NCBI GenBank assembly: GCA_963924555.1
Contig: OZ004583.1
Span: 4,745,501 to 4,809,500 of the forward strand
Direction: 5' to 3'
DNA length: 64,000 bases
From: Crambe crambe
Taxonomy: Eukaryota > Porifera > Demospongiae > Poecilosclerida > Crambeidae
The notes under the pieces are model-generated. The model was not told the origin of the DNA. It ran no database searches and worked only from the letters and a program-made list of their open reading frames with translations. Position 1 is the stretch's first letter; each line of letters begins with the position of its first letter. Below, one piece after another: positions 11,616 to 22,403 of the stretch. Made by a program: the position numbers and the translations under genes.

Positions 11616-11747
11616 GCATGTCCCTACTAAGGACCCCCATCCCCAAACCTAAATCTACGTAGATATGGGGACTTAATATTAGCTATGTCTGACCAATGCA
11701 CAAAACACTGCTACACCTCTGTTAGATATCTATGTAGCTGGTATAGA

Positions 11748-11799
11748 CCCCTTGCAATGGGCGGAGTTTAAATCACATGCAGCCATCTTGGATTATAAC
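11748..11799 (+). repeat. Left terminal inverted repeat
   Basis: Begins CCCCTTGCAATGGGCGGAG and pairs with 14652-14703, 48 of 52 positions by eye. The THAP start codon at 11827 lies 28 bp inside it. Confidence 0.85.
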
Positions 11800-11826
11800 G
11801 TAGCATTATAATAGTATACAAAAGCT

Positions 11827-13056
11827 ATGGTAAATTTCTGTGCGTGTGTTGGATGCTCAGGGAGAGGGAATAGCAGGGGCAGATCTAGGATTTTTAAAAG
11901 GGGGGTCTTTATCTGTGGCTCCTGTTATTCCATGCAGTTTCTTCCTTTTTTCCTCAAATTAACTGGACTCAGATCACTTTTGCACAAGCAACACTTCACT
12001 AAAGATGCAGCAGCAGCCATGATAAAATGCATGTGGACTTTAATGAGATTCATAGTAACCACGGCAGTTATCACCTTACCGCTAAATAAGTGGTGGTCAA
12101 TTAGCACGCACCGGAATTTGGGTGCACTCAGAATAAAACGCTCTACGGGAGTTGACCAGACCCTTCTTTCCCCCATCCCCAAGAAAAAGGAAAGAATTGG
12201 GTCTGGCTACACGAGACTAGTGGTATTGATAACTAAACCGCTTACGTGGGAGTTGAAGAAGACTTCAGGGGAAAAAAGATCCTAGCTTTCTCTTAGTCAT
12301 CCTGACAGACCTTGGATCTTCTTGGGTCAGAATCACTGAATCAACCATGCTAGATCTTCGAAAAAAACTGGTAACTGAATTGAAACGAACAAAAACTGAG
12401 AACTGACAACCGAACCTCGATGAGCTTTTAATAGAATAATTCTTATGTGCATGCGTCAAGGGGGAAAAAGGGGGGGTTCAAACGAACTACGTCGAACCAT
12501 ACTAGATCCGCCACTGCCGGATAGGGACAAGAATAAATCATTCTTCAGACTTCCTACAGTCATTGTTCACCAGGGAGAGCAAACCAAGGCACTCAGTGAA
12601 CAGAGACAGCGGGAATGGCTAGCTGCTATTAGAAGATTGGACATCAAGCCTGCGAATTACCAGTACACTAGGGTATGTTCATACCATTTTATCTCTGGAA
12701 AGCCCAGTCAATTGTATGATAAGACTAACCCAGACTGGGTTCCCTCCCTGAATGGTGAGACTAGCTGTGGGGACCAAGATAGATACGTGCGGGCCAAAGA
12801 TAGAGTGGCAAAAAGAGCGAGGTTTGAGGAAATTGAGGCTGAAACAAAGAGAAAGCTGTTAAAGAAGGTCAGACATGATGAAGATAATTCAGGGATTGCT
12901 GTACAGACTGATATTACAGAACAAAACTTCATTCAGCTTGAACAGAATTTGAGCGCTTTACAACAGGAGTCGAACCATGTAAATAGGGAAGTTAAAGCAC
13001 TAAGGCAAAGGGATAATTTAGTAAATGTTTGTGACTCAGTTGTTCCTATTGATTAA
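11827..13056 (+). pseudogene. THAP-domain transposase N-terminus, split by an insertion
   Basis: The zinc-coordinating start of a THAP domain (MVNFCACVGCSGRGN, CxxC) is at 11827-11873. The rest resumes at about 12525 with NKSFFRLP, REWLAAIRR, VCSYHF (CxxH), the aromatic W and PDWVPSL. Together they give the C2CH THAP layout, a sequence-specific DNA-binding module. After it come a basic segment (ETKRKLLKKVRH) and a coiled-coil-like tail ending at 13056. The two halves are separated by a 643-bp MITE, so the gene is interrupted, and no DDE catalytic domain follows. The intact gene would have bound the terminal repeats; this copy cannot make the full domain. Confidence 0.7.
11874..12516. mobile_element. 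hAT-type MITE nested in the THAP exon
   Basis: Left end CAGGGGCAGATCTAGGA and right end (reverse complement) CAGTGGCGGATCTAGTA are imperfect inverted termini of a type common in non-autonomous hAT elements. Flanking octamers are GGGAATAG and CCGGATAG, five of eight matching, which fits an old 8-bp target duplication. The insertion lies between the two halves of a recognisable THAP domain, so its boundaries are supported by the protein as well. Confidence 0.6.
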
Positions 13057-13135
13057 CAGTTTGATGTTAAAAACTTTTTGTTTTCTTTGGATAAACTATC
13101 ATGATCAATCAACTTTGTGCTTGACTCTGAAGGAG

Positions 13136-14636
13136 TTAGTGTGTGTTGATATCTGGGTTGGATCTGGAAAAAAAATTGCCCACAAGTTCTGGCAAGACTG
13201 CATGCAACTCTAAAAGTGTTTTGCTGTCTCAATGCAAGCAGATGAAATCATCATCTGGGAAAATCCTTTCAATATGGATGTCTTCTTTGAGCCAGACAAC
13301 AAAAGCACGATAAATTCTCTTTGTATAAAATAGTTGACACTGTACCTGCATAAAGATTCAAATAATACAGTGACTGTAAGAATAGTATTATGGCCATGCA
13401 TGCATGTAGAATCTACCTGATAATAATATGAATGGTTCCTCTTTTAGTTGATGACCAGTGTTGATTTTCTCCAAGCAGAAATTCTTATCATCCACAGCTT
13501 CCTCAATCATATGATCTCGATGGCAATATGGACATTCAATGTTTGTACATTAGTTATTGCATACCTTAATCTCACAAACTCCTTCACCACAACACAAACA
13601 GTGAACCAAGCCATCTGGAGATGCACCAATAAAGGGATAGTTAGATGATATAAAGAATCCACCATTGGATATTTTAAATTTCTGATGACAAGGTAGTGAC
13701 CTTTTCATGTACTTATCTCTTCCTTCCTTCTCATGTTCACACCCATAGGTTGTGGCCACAGTTTTAAAACATGACATTTCTGGATGACATATGGACATTA
13801 TTAAACTGAGTGAAGGCATAGCAGGATCAGTGTGACACACGGCTTTCAATTTCGAAGCTGAAATTCTTCCAGCTCTGATTTGAAATCACAAAGAAGAATC
13901 TGCTTGCTCCCTTGTGTTCACTTCTGCAGCCATAGCTACACTGTTCGTCAGTCACTTTAATTTCAATTTCTGCCACTGAGAAGTAGACCTAGACGGAGTT
14001 AGAGAAGAAGTCTTTTGGAAAGCTTTCCACATGTTTAATGTTGCACTCTTGCCTTTGAATTTGATGTCACGAATAAGGGCATAGGGTACATCCTTTATAC
14101 ACAGTGGTAAAACCCATTATGCCTCTTTTGAGTCACAGTCATTGAATCTCTTAACTTTACACCAGCTTCAATAGCCCACAACAAAGAAGCTACATGGCTA
14201 CAACTCTCGCCAAGGCCAGCCATGCAATTGCAGTGGCGTGCTACAATTTTACCATTTAACTCGCATATAACGTAGGGTAGTAATGGCTTTTCCTGTAATT
14301 TCTGAGAATGATTAACCTTGGCTGATAAAACTCTCTTGCCCCCTACGTCTTTTACAAGGACATCTCTCACCCATCAAGCTATGAACCTTTGATAGCATTC
14401 AAGGCTCTTGTGTTCTCCAAACCTTCCTGAGTATAGGGGGTGGGTAAAAAAAGCAAATACATTCCTACATTGATATAACTCGTGTTTGGCCAGAGATCAA
14501 CATCATCTTTCTAGTCTTGTTTCAGGATTTCATAATTAAGCGATTTGAGCTTGTTTAAATACCTCTCTTTTGAACTTGGATCAGTCAAACCATCTTTATA
14601 GCCCGGGAGAAGCTGACCGCTACTCGTAGATGCCAT
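13136..14636 (-). pseudogene. SWIM zinc finger / YqaJ-type nuclease gene of the transposon
   Basis: Minus-strand pieces in order: ATG at 14636 (MASTSSGQLLPGYKDG...); 14370-14095 with a SWIM finger (CNC...SCSH) preceded by the stretch ending RDVLVKDVGG; 13849-13550 with a YqaJ/lambda-exonuclease-like fold (RAGRISASKLKAVCH, ATTYGCEHE, GASPDG, CEIK); then CPYCHRDH near 13520 and QVQCQLFYTK near 13330, ending about 13136 after LPELVG. GASPD and E-x-K are the expected PD-(D/E)XK catalytic residues. Introns are likely (ATGCAG|GTACAG acceptor near 13345). Stops at about 14385, 13975 and 13245 and at least two frame changes show decay. Such nucleases accompany transposases and may process DNA ends; that role is inference. 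Confidence 0.65.
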
Positions 14637-14651
14637 TACCTACATGTTGCA

Positions 14652-14703
14652 GTTGTAATCCAAGATGGCCGCGTGTGATTTAAGCTCCGCCCATTGCAAG
14701 GGG
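14652..14703 (-). repeat. Right terminal inverted repeat
   Basis: Reverse complement of the left end. It sits 15 bp upstream of the nuclease start codon, so it may also hold its promoter. Confidence 0.85.
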
Positions 14704-15880
14704 TTTTATAGCTACATTTAAGCTACAAAAGCTGATTGGCAAACACAAAATAATAATTAATCCTTGAGATCCTCCTGAGCCACCCCTAATGTTACATGCC
14801 TGGTAATACAGCCATAATAATTATAGCTATAGTTGTACTATAATATGTACTTGGGAAAAGGTACCTTTTCGGCAAAACATTAAAAGCTGTTAAACGCTTG
14901 TAAAGTTTACAAGTTACATATAAAATGTACAAGAGATGTAAAATTCAATTAAGTATAACTCAGGAACAAAATGGAGTATTATTAATTTGATTTAAAAGCC
15001 ATGTAAATCTTCAGATTAAGAGCTTTAGAATGATACCGATAACTCTCCGTCTTGAATTTCTGCCCCTTTTCTCAAGTACTGTCACATAATTATACATGTC
15101 AATCTAGTGTTAAAAATCTTAGCCTACCTCTAGCTATAGGCTGTGGGTCCCATATCTATGTAGCAGTGCTCACAATAACAGGACATTTTCCAGTCAATCT
15201 CTTCATTTGTCCAGTCATTTTCTGCCTTTGTCTGACTAATTTTTCTATTATAGCTATACTCTTAAAATTGCTATTAGATAATCATGTCTAGAAAATACTA
15301 GAGTGTTACTGTGTAGGGGTTCTCATATCTACCATAGATATGGGGACGGGGGTCAGGCTCTCCCCTATAATAACTGTAACCTGAATGGTATGAAGAATCT
15401 GGGAGGTATCAGTAATCAACTATTATTATTAGGTAGTGTAAGTTGCCAATTATCAACAGGATTTGAAACTCAGTATTGTAACTCTGCGCTAAAAGTATTT
15501 GTAGATATGTAACATGCACCACTTTATAGCTACTTCCTGTTACAGGTTACTTCAAAAAATGAAAGCAGAAACTTACAAAACTGTGAGCAGAAAGGCAATC
15601 ATCGTCCACGGACATCTGATATCGTCCGGCCTATTACTTATCGACCAGTTTATCTACTTTGTTTCATAACTCAAGTTTGGTACTGAACTGAGATTTATTT
15701 TGCTATCATCAGGTAGGGGACGTCAAAACAGTATTCTCAATAATTGTAATTATCATTACAAAACGTTTTGTAAAGAATTATTTCAAACGATCTATAGACA
15801 ATTGAGCAAAATGGACACAATGTTTCTTTCCAACACGCAGTCTTCGTGCAGCCATCTCTGACAGGAACATTGGACCCACT
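14704..15880. other. No gene seen
   Basis: AT-rich. Open frames at 15052-15291 and 15303-15512 are not protein-like. A palindromic ATATCTACCATAGATATGG lies near 15328; TAGATATGGGGAC there is shared with about 11,660. Confidence 0.4.
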
Positions 15881-15941
15881 TAGTCTGGCGTAGCGGCGAC
15901 CCTTACCTTGGATTGGTAAGGGTCGCCGCTACGCCAGACTA
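15881..15941. repeat. Perfect 27-bp inverted repeat with 7-bp loop
   Basis: TAGTCTGGCGTAGCGGCGAC continues to 15907. It is followed by TTGGATT and then the exact reverse complement to 15941. It is GC-rich in an AT-rich setting and would form a very stable cruciform or hairpin. The outer TAGTCTGGC is shared with the repeat at 1412. Confidence 0.9.
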
Positions 15942-15984
15942 CTCAATCCCTACGTCAACATAAAATCCCCACTGAATGGAAAAT

Positions 15985-16790
15985 ACTCCTATACACAAAT
16001 CAGGAGATAGAGCCATGGTCAACAATTATAGGCCAGTAATCTCAGGGGTACCGCAAGGTAGTATCCTTGGTCCTTTGTTCTTCTTGGTCTATGTTAAATG
16101 TTAATGATTTACCAGACTATGTCATCCATTCAAAGCTGCTGTTGTTTGCAGACGATGCCAAGTGCTTAAAAAGAATAGCATGCTCGGAGGACATCGCCCG
16201 CCTACAAGAAGATCTCGATTCCTTGAACAATTGGAGCCTACAATGGAAACTGAAATTTAAAGAATCCGAATGCATCCATATGAGAATAAGTGGTGAATCA
16301 GTAGACCCCTCTCTTTACAAAATTAATAGCGTTCCCTACCCAGTCAAACAATAAGGATCTGGGAATACTAATTTCATCTGATCAGACATGGAGTGATCAT
16401 ATAAGACATATCACAGCAAGAGCATACAAGATTTTGGGTCTATTGAGACGTACCTTTTCTTCGACAAACTCTATACACAAAAAGAAGATGTTATACATAT
16501 CCCTGGTCAGATCTCAGCTGGTTTACTGCTCAGAAATATGGAAGCCTTGCTATAGAAAGGATATCGAGAAACTTGAAAAGGTTCAGAGGCGGTCAACAAA
16601 ATTTATACTCAATGACTATGAGATGGATTACAAGAAGAGACTGACCAAGTTGAACCTGCTACTGCTAATGTACATGTTAGACCTGAGAGACATAATGTTT
16701 TGTGTAAAGAGTTTGAAAGAGCCAACTGCAGACTTCTACATTCGTGAATACAGCTGCCCCCACAGGATATAAACAGACCTCTTGCCTCTA
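15985..16790 (+). pseudogene. Non-LTR retrotransposon reverse transcriptase fragment
   Basis: The translated piece reads ISGVPQGSILGPLFFLVY (RT finger/palm motif), then VNDLPDYV, then LLLFADDAKC, the catalytic YADD/FADD box, to 16354. Another frame, 16434-16772, reads YISLVRSQLVYCSEIW and LEKVQRRSTKFI, the thumb region of Jockey/CR1-type elements. A short repeat (GTTAAATGTTAATG) breaks the frame near 16095 and another break lies near 16352. The endonuclease and 5' part are missing and no poly-A tail is obvious. It is a dead 5'-truncated scrap just upstream of the DUF6589-like gene. Confidence 0.8.
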
Positions 16791-16838
16791 TAAAACAAAG
16801 TATGATCAAGGAATTAACAGATCACTTTATATCTACTT

Positions 16839-19620
16839 ATGACCCCAATAACCCATGCACTCTCCACTTCATCTGTCCGTGTGCTAAATGTTCACAACCA
16901 CCTCTCTTTAACTAAAATCATTTCTGTCGATAAAGGACTTCCAGGACTTATGAGCGAAATATTTAATATAGCTGTCATAATTGATGATAATCTCTCACCA
17001 TATGCTTGTAGGACTTGTGTGTCCTCTGCACAATCTATCCATTATAAACTTCAAAGACTAAGAGCTATTGCAAAAAAAAGCTATGAAAAAGTGTCTTCAG
17101 AAGGTAGCTCTATATAAAAGTAGTATAACAACATTTATAATACTAATTTTCATCAGGAAGAGTAGCAGTTAAAAGGCCAAAGATACCAGTGGAGGGCCAG
17201 GTGTTTCACCTGCTACATACAATCCGTGGCAAGAGGCGCTTTGGTACTAGTAGACAATTGTTTCCTACGTACAATGGTAAGACCTTCAATCTCAGCAAAC
17301 TGTACAAATGGCAAATAAAATTATTTACACAGAAGAAGTCACTAGCAGATCAATTGAGACTGTTGAATGCACATCAGGTATAATATATAATAGTACATTA
17401 TTACAGCTATTATTATAATCAAATATTAAAATAATCTACAGCTGCAGAATCAACATTCGAGTATCCTGTTAGCAATTCTCACAGTGTACAAGTAAGAAAA
17501 TAGCTTTAAAATTAAAAATATATATGAACATAACTATAAATAAAATGTTCACATTCAGGTTTCTGTATCAACCCCAAGTCGAGTAGCTCCGTACACTTCG
17601 TAAAGTTAGGTAGAGCAATAGCTGGTGAGCATCTTGACACAATTGCTAAGGTTGTATTGAACCATCCAGAGCTAAACAAGATAGTTGTTAAATACCATCA
17701 ATGATGAATGCTCTGCACTTTGTAGCTATAACCATCCCACTCTATTTCGAAAGGCGCTTCCAGGGAAGCTTGAGGATTTCCAGTGGTCCTCATACATTTC
17801 TCAATTAAGAGACAAATCTCCAACATTGCTAAGCTTGCTTCAGATGCTTGTAAGCCATAGTGATTCCAGAAACACTACAAAACTTGGGTCGTATCACAAT
17901 CCAGGTATCTGTATGGTAGTAGGTATTCTCCTGAAAGAGAGAAATAGACAAATGGTGGGTATTCAAACTTATATATCACTCCTTCTCTTCGTATCAAGAG
18001 TCCCAAGACAGGTAAGAATATACTTCTTATTTAGTAAGCATGTACCAACATCCAGACATTTATATTTATTAGGTGTATGCACGGCTGAACCATGTTGGAG
18101 TAGCTCTTAGTTACACAGCCACGTTGGAAGTAGTTTCAATGATCAGTAGCAGTCACAATAATCCGATTAAACAATGGATTGATTCTGGCGTTCCCATCAA
18201 ATTCTTTGGTGACAATATCCAGGAGCACAAGACAGCATGTGACATCAGGTTGAATCACTACAAAACACTGATGCATATGTATTCCCTGGGAGTGATACGT
18301 TGCAGAGTACATGACCCATCTCTCCAATCATGCACGGGTCAACGTGGTCGTAGTCTGATATTGATTGAGAATGAAGCATTTCTTCCTTCAAAGGATGATA
18401 TATCAGCTGTCAAGATGAACTTAACAGGAAGAATAGTATGTAAATACATAAAATATCTAATGCCTCTCTCTTCTGTACTGCCTCAACACATACCACATAA
18501 ATATAGCAATGAAATGGCTAGAAAATCTGAAGCATGCTTCCTCGATGTTCTCCTGAAGAATGAAGCATGCCACTCTGATATGCTTTATATCATGTCTGTA
18601 ATGCAAGGCTACTTGGGAAAAGACTATCCTGAAGATAAGCAAGTATTATCGGGAGGTGACCAGCTCAAATGTGAAAGGCAGTATTGTGCTCAGAGACACT
18701 TGATGGATGCTGATACAGCTCGTGAGAGGTTGGAACTGGTAGTACCAGTCATTGAAGATTGGCACACATTAATGTGGTAAAATTGTTCGAAATTGTAAGA
18801 GAAACACATGCATTAGCTATGTATTCAAATGTAGGTAATCTGGAAGAAATTTTTCAAGGCTTCCTTGAGTGATCATGGTACATTTGGTCATTTATGCACA
18901 TTACTGGGACGGATCCCAGCAGCAAAAGTTCCAAAGAAGGACATGAATACATGCACAGATGCTCTCTTCACCGTTTTGAAAGGGCATTTTGTTGCATACA
19001 CTTGCAAGTTACTTGGAATAAGTGACCCCAATGATACACCCAAAACCCTACCACCACTTAACAGCAAGGAGGATAAGCAAAAGTTAATTGCATGATAACT
19101 CTATTTCCGTCTCCCTCTGCCCATGCATCCTTAAACTCCAAAGCTAGAGCAGCATAATGACAAAAAAATTTGGCATAGCTGTACACATCATCATGTAGTT
19201 CAGATACATTCTCATTTAGTAGGGCATTGCTGTTGAGAGTTAGCTCATTTACAATTTCCCGTGATAGGTAGGTGTTGGAAGATTTTCATGCTTCATTTTC
19301 GTTGCTCTGGCAGAACCAAGTATGCTTGGCAGGCACTACGTTTGCAATTTCAATTAGTTTCATTACCCCCATCACTTGCTCTACAATTAAAATGGGAAAG
19401 ATTTGTCAACATACATGGTGGTTTAGGAACAAACATTCCTTGCGATCTATTTAACAAGCACCTTAACAAGCTTTTTAAGGAAATAATACATAGCATGGGA
19501 TCAAACCTAACTGAAACATCTATCAAAAGAGCAGTTAGATCTGTAACTACGTTACATGTGCAAGAGAAGTTTGACATTGAAAGTAATGTTCCTATGATCA
19601 GCATTCAGTCATATTAAATC
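16839..19620 (+). pseudogene. DUF6589-like multicopy gene, broken and partly inverted
   Basis: A chain of exon-like pieces: 16839-17117 (CRTCVSSAQSIHYKLQRLR), 17155-17380 (after TTTCATCAG; VKRPKIPVEG, KRRFGTS), about 17445-17500, 17560-17700, 17685-18020, 18073-18780, 18833-19092 and 19267-19617. The 18073 piece contains FFGDNIQEH, LMHMYSLGVI and GGDQLKCERQ; the next has SDHGTFGHLC and PKKDMNTC. The last has RTKYAWQALRLQFQL and HGGLGTNIPCDLFNKHLN. 'GDQLT.ER' followed by an EDWH-type motif resembles DUF6589, found in fungi and many invertebrates and probably transposon-derived. The 174 bp at 19093-19266 encode the missing middle on the opposite strand. Exon borders are approximate and the family name is moderate confidence. 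Confidence 0.5.
19093..19266 (-). pseudogene. Inverted coding segment inside the DUF6589-like gene
   Basis: Read on the minus strand this block is open for 57 codons and contains REIVNELTLNSNALL, DDVYSYAKFFCHYAAL and FKDAWAEGDGNRVI. On the plus strand the preceding exon ends KQKLIA and the following one begins RCWKIF. In family order, KLIA, REIV...GDGNR and RCWK are consecutive, so the segment has been flipped in place. TGATA occurs at both breakpoints. Confidence 0.7.
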
Positions 19621-19918
19621 AGATGGAGCAACAGGCTCATGGCTCTAATGCTCAATTGAAAACAGATTTGATGTTATGGAAGGAAAAAATGAAGGATGAA
19701 AATACTGATGAACTGACCAGAGCAATTCTTGCGTGATTTTTGTAGCTAAAAAGCTACTCCAAGAGAGAGCACTTCTTCTTCCCCACAGTATTTCTTGATT
19801 ACCTTCACAAAACAGAAGATACAGATGAGCTCAACCTGGAATTGGGAGATGGAAAAATTTAATTTTATTCTAGATGGCTACTGCACCAACTAATAATACA
19901 TCTCCAACCTTATATGAA

Positions 19919-22010
19919 CATAGATACTATAACCTCCGGACACGGGATTGGAAACGGGCTCACATGCGCCTATGACAACCATTGAATTGCTTGCGTGCAC
20001 TCCGCGTTGTAATTTTTGTTGACTGCACATAAAAGGAGAATAAAGACAGCACTCTGAAGCGGATGAATAGAGCGAGCCGGTAAGAAAATAATTTATCTAA
20101 TACTTTATACTACTCATTTTGATACTTAAAACAAAAATTTAAACCCTAGTTCATTAATATGGCTAGTTTTGCCGTGGTTGGTCAATTTCTGGAGAAGAAA
20201 ACTGTGTGAAAGGTTTTCTGTGTTGAATTAAACTATTTTGCATTAATTTTTCCACCAAATGGTATACATAGAGATAAAGTTTGTTATAGAATACTTTTTT
20301 CCCCTAAGACTTGAATATTACTGGGAAAAAATCTGGGTTTTGTATGTTTGTAATTGTGTGCTCAATTTACCAGTCTGGGAGAAGTTTACTATGAAAAATA
20401 ACTAGTTGATGTTGTAGCAAAATAAAAGTAGTTTTGCATGTGCATAGTTAGAGGAGTTGACTTTTAGTGTAAGCCTTAAGTTACACATCATAAATATGCT
20501 ATAACCATAAACTTTAAAAACCCAATTGGGTCAACTCTGAACTAAATGCATGGTTATACTCCTACCTGTGATGATTTTTATTATTACATTTTATTTTATA
20601 TATAGTGGCTAAAGGAAGAGTTTCTTGTCTATTTGGATGGAGTATAAAAGCAATGAAAGGGTTTTCCAAAGTTGAGAAAAAGAAAATGCTCCTTAGCCCT
20701 GAGACCTTGCTGGGTTTGAAAATGACAGGTAGCTAGCTAGCTAGAGCTTCTTGTTAGCTTGCTAATATTCTATTATCATTAATGGAATATTCTGTTTTCC
20801 ATTGATGGAGTGGAAAAAATTTTTTTGAGTGAGCACCTTTGCCAGGATCCACTGAAAAGTTTTGTGGGTGCCAGCGACAAAGAGGTGGAACTCATGATAA
20901 TCCTAGTGTCAAGGAATTTATCAACAACACTCAAGCACTATGGGTGATTAATACATTTTGCAGAGGTCCAGTTAGAGGCAATTGCAGGGCTCACAGTTCC
21001 AAGCCTGATTTAGAAAAAGAAAATGCAAAGTGGAGAATGATTTCCAAACATGAATGAATCATTATAATATATTCAGAAAAAATATGCATGCTGCATGAAT
21101 TCTTGATTTATTGGTGATGAGGACCTTTAGAATGTTGGAGGGACTTCTGCTTAAAGTTTCAACCACGCGTCACCAAATGAGAACTCCCTCATCTTGATCC
21201 ACCCTTCAATGATCATTTTCAGCAACTCTTTCCCAATTTCGACATTCATCCTAATATATAGACCAATTCATTACTTCTCCCATGATTACATCTTTTTTCT
21301 ACATGACATTTCTTAATTGCTCCTACAATAGTATACCATGGACTCTGTCCTTCACAGTTCTATATATGTATCCAGCAGCATACCTCAAAGTGGCTCTTGA
21401 TAAGAGAAAGGACATGCTGCTGTAACAGTAGATCCCCCATTATATGTTCACCTAAAAAAAAAATCAGATGATATTCTGGAAGATGGGAAATTCATCACAT
21501 TTTCTTCCACATTAAGATGAATTCATCCGATGAACAAATGCTATAATTATAAACTCCCACCTTTGTTTACAGCTGACTTTAAATAGTCAGAGCTGTTTCA
21601 AGTTTGCTAGCTGCAAGAGAGTTATATGCATGGTGCCTGGACTGCAGGAATGAATGTCAGCTTTCAAGTTTTGCTTTAATCCATAGCAGAGATGCAGAAG
21701 CATCTGATGAAGGAATTTTAAACCCATTAGCTACCTTCTTTTACTGCCTGAATTAATATCTCAGACTCACTGAGAGGGGCCTAAAAAGTGAATTACATAG
21801 CTGGATTTAAGGTTACAATCTTTAATTTACTATGCTTACTTGTAGTTGAAGACGTTTCTCCTATAGCTTCAGCCATTATTTGCGAAATACTTGCCTTCAC
21901 TACTGTTTGGCAACGTCTTTGCTGACTCAGCAAACAACGCGGATTGTATTCTAAAATCTCGCGCGAACCACCTGTTTCCAATCCCGTGTCCGGAGGTTAT
22001 AGTATCTATG
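19919..22010. mobile_element. Internally deleted P-like transposon with 37-bp inverted ends
   Basis: CATAGATACTATAACCTCCG at 19919 continues to 19955 and is matched exactly by its reverse complement at 21974-22010. The 2.1-kb interior keeps only the C-terminal part of a P-type transposase near 20.6-21.0 kb; the remainder is non-coding. Direct target duplications could not be told apart from the palindromic outer bases (CATAGATA/TATCTATG). Confidence 0.75.
20606..21057 (+). pseudogene. P-element-like transposase C-terminal remnant
   Basis: An exon-like piece at 20606-20727 (KGRVSCLFGWSIKAMKGFSK) ends at a GTAGCT donor. A second piece at about 20825-21057 contains LSEHL, then in a shifted frame KFCGCQRQRGG, DNPSVKEFINNTQAL and GNCR. 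'F...RQRGG.NDNP....F..N...L' is the conserved C-terminal segment of P-superfamily transposases (THAP9/P relatives). One base appears lost near 20860 (CCACTGAAAAG). The THAP and most of the catalytic region are absent, so this is the residue of a non-autonomous derivative. Confidence 0.65.
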
Positions 22011-22245
22011 ATATGAATTATAAGTGCATCATCAAAAGACTAGGTACATTGATATACCCTCGTACTAGCGTCGACCCATTAAAATGTCTCTTTTTGGCAT
22101 TACTTGATTTGGATAGTTCTCCTGAACCAATTTACACACCTAGAGAGCCAAATATACTCAGAGATGCAGGTAATATTATCAATGACATGATACACACTGA
22201 AATTACAAGAATAAAGGGTAGCAATGTAGACCTCCCCACTTTCAG
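22011..22245 (+). other. Open stretch after the P-like element, unidentified
   Basis: An open frame from about 22014 to 22261 reads MNYKCIIKRLGTL and PREPNILRDAGNIIND. It starts right at the transposon edge and runs into the next foldback. I do not recognise it. Confidence 0.2.
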
Positions 22246-22403
22246 TCTAAATAATAGTTAGACACCGAGGCCATGAATCTACGGAATTTAGAAACATGAA
22301 GGCTCTTGGGCTGTAGAAGCCGAGCGAAGCGAAGCATCTACCCAAGGGCCTGAAGGTTTCTAAAACCGTAGATTCATGGCCTCGGTGTTTAACTCATTTA
22401 GAC
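22246..22403. mobile_element. Foldback element, copy 1
   Basis: Two arms of about 55 bp, GTTAGACACCGAGGCCATGA onward and its reverse complement ending near 22393, surround a short loop containing GAGCGAAGCGAAG. The outer TCTAAAT..AGTTA also pairs. The same plan recurs at 30,710, with the same ends but different arm sequence. Confidence 0.8.

Larger units (their letters stand above)
11748..14703. mobile_element. DNA transposon with 52-bp inverted ends, THAP and YqaJ genes (ISL2EU-like)
   Basis: The left end (11748-11799) and right end (14652-14703) are reverse complements over 52 bp with about four mismatches; both begin CCCCTTGCAATGGGCGGAG. Beyond them both flanks carry a looser ATGTAGCT match, so the true edge may be slightly further out. 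Inside are two convergent genes: a THAP-domain half-gene on + and a SWIM/YqaJ nuclease gene on -. A THAP transposase plus a separate YqaJ nuclease is the gene pair I associate with the ISL2EU (IS4EU) superfamily. The transposase catalytic domain is absent (only about 80 bp separate the two genes), so this copy could not move by itself. It also hosts a nested hAT-type MITE. Confidence 0.65.

Noticed and set aside
11368..11652. 94-codon open frame MAGGTAMAGT...
   Set aside because: Spans the TATTATGC repeat region; composition follows the repeat.
16839..16900. A THAP or ZAD finger at the start of the DUF6589-like gene
   Set aside because: Only one CxxC pair (CRTC) is visible and no second zinc pair could be placed.
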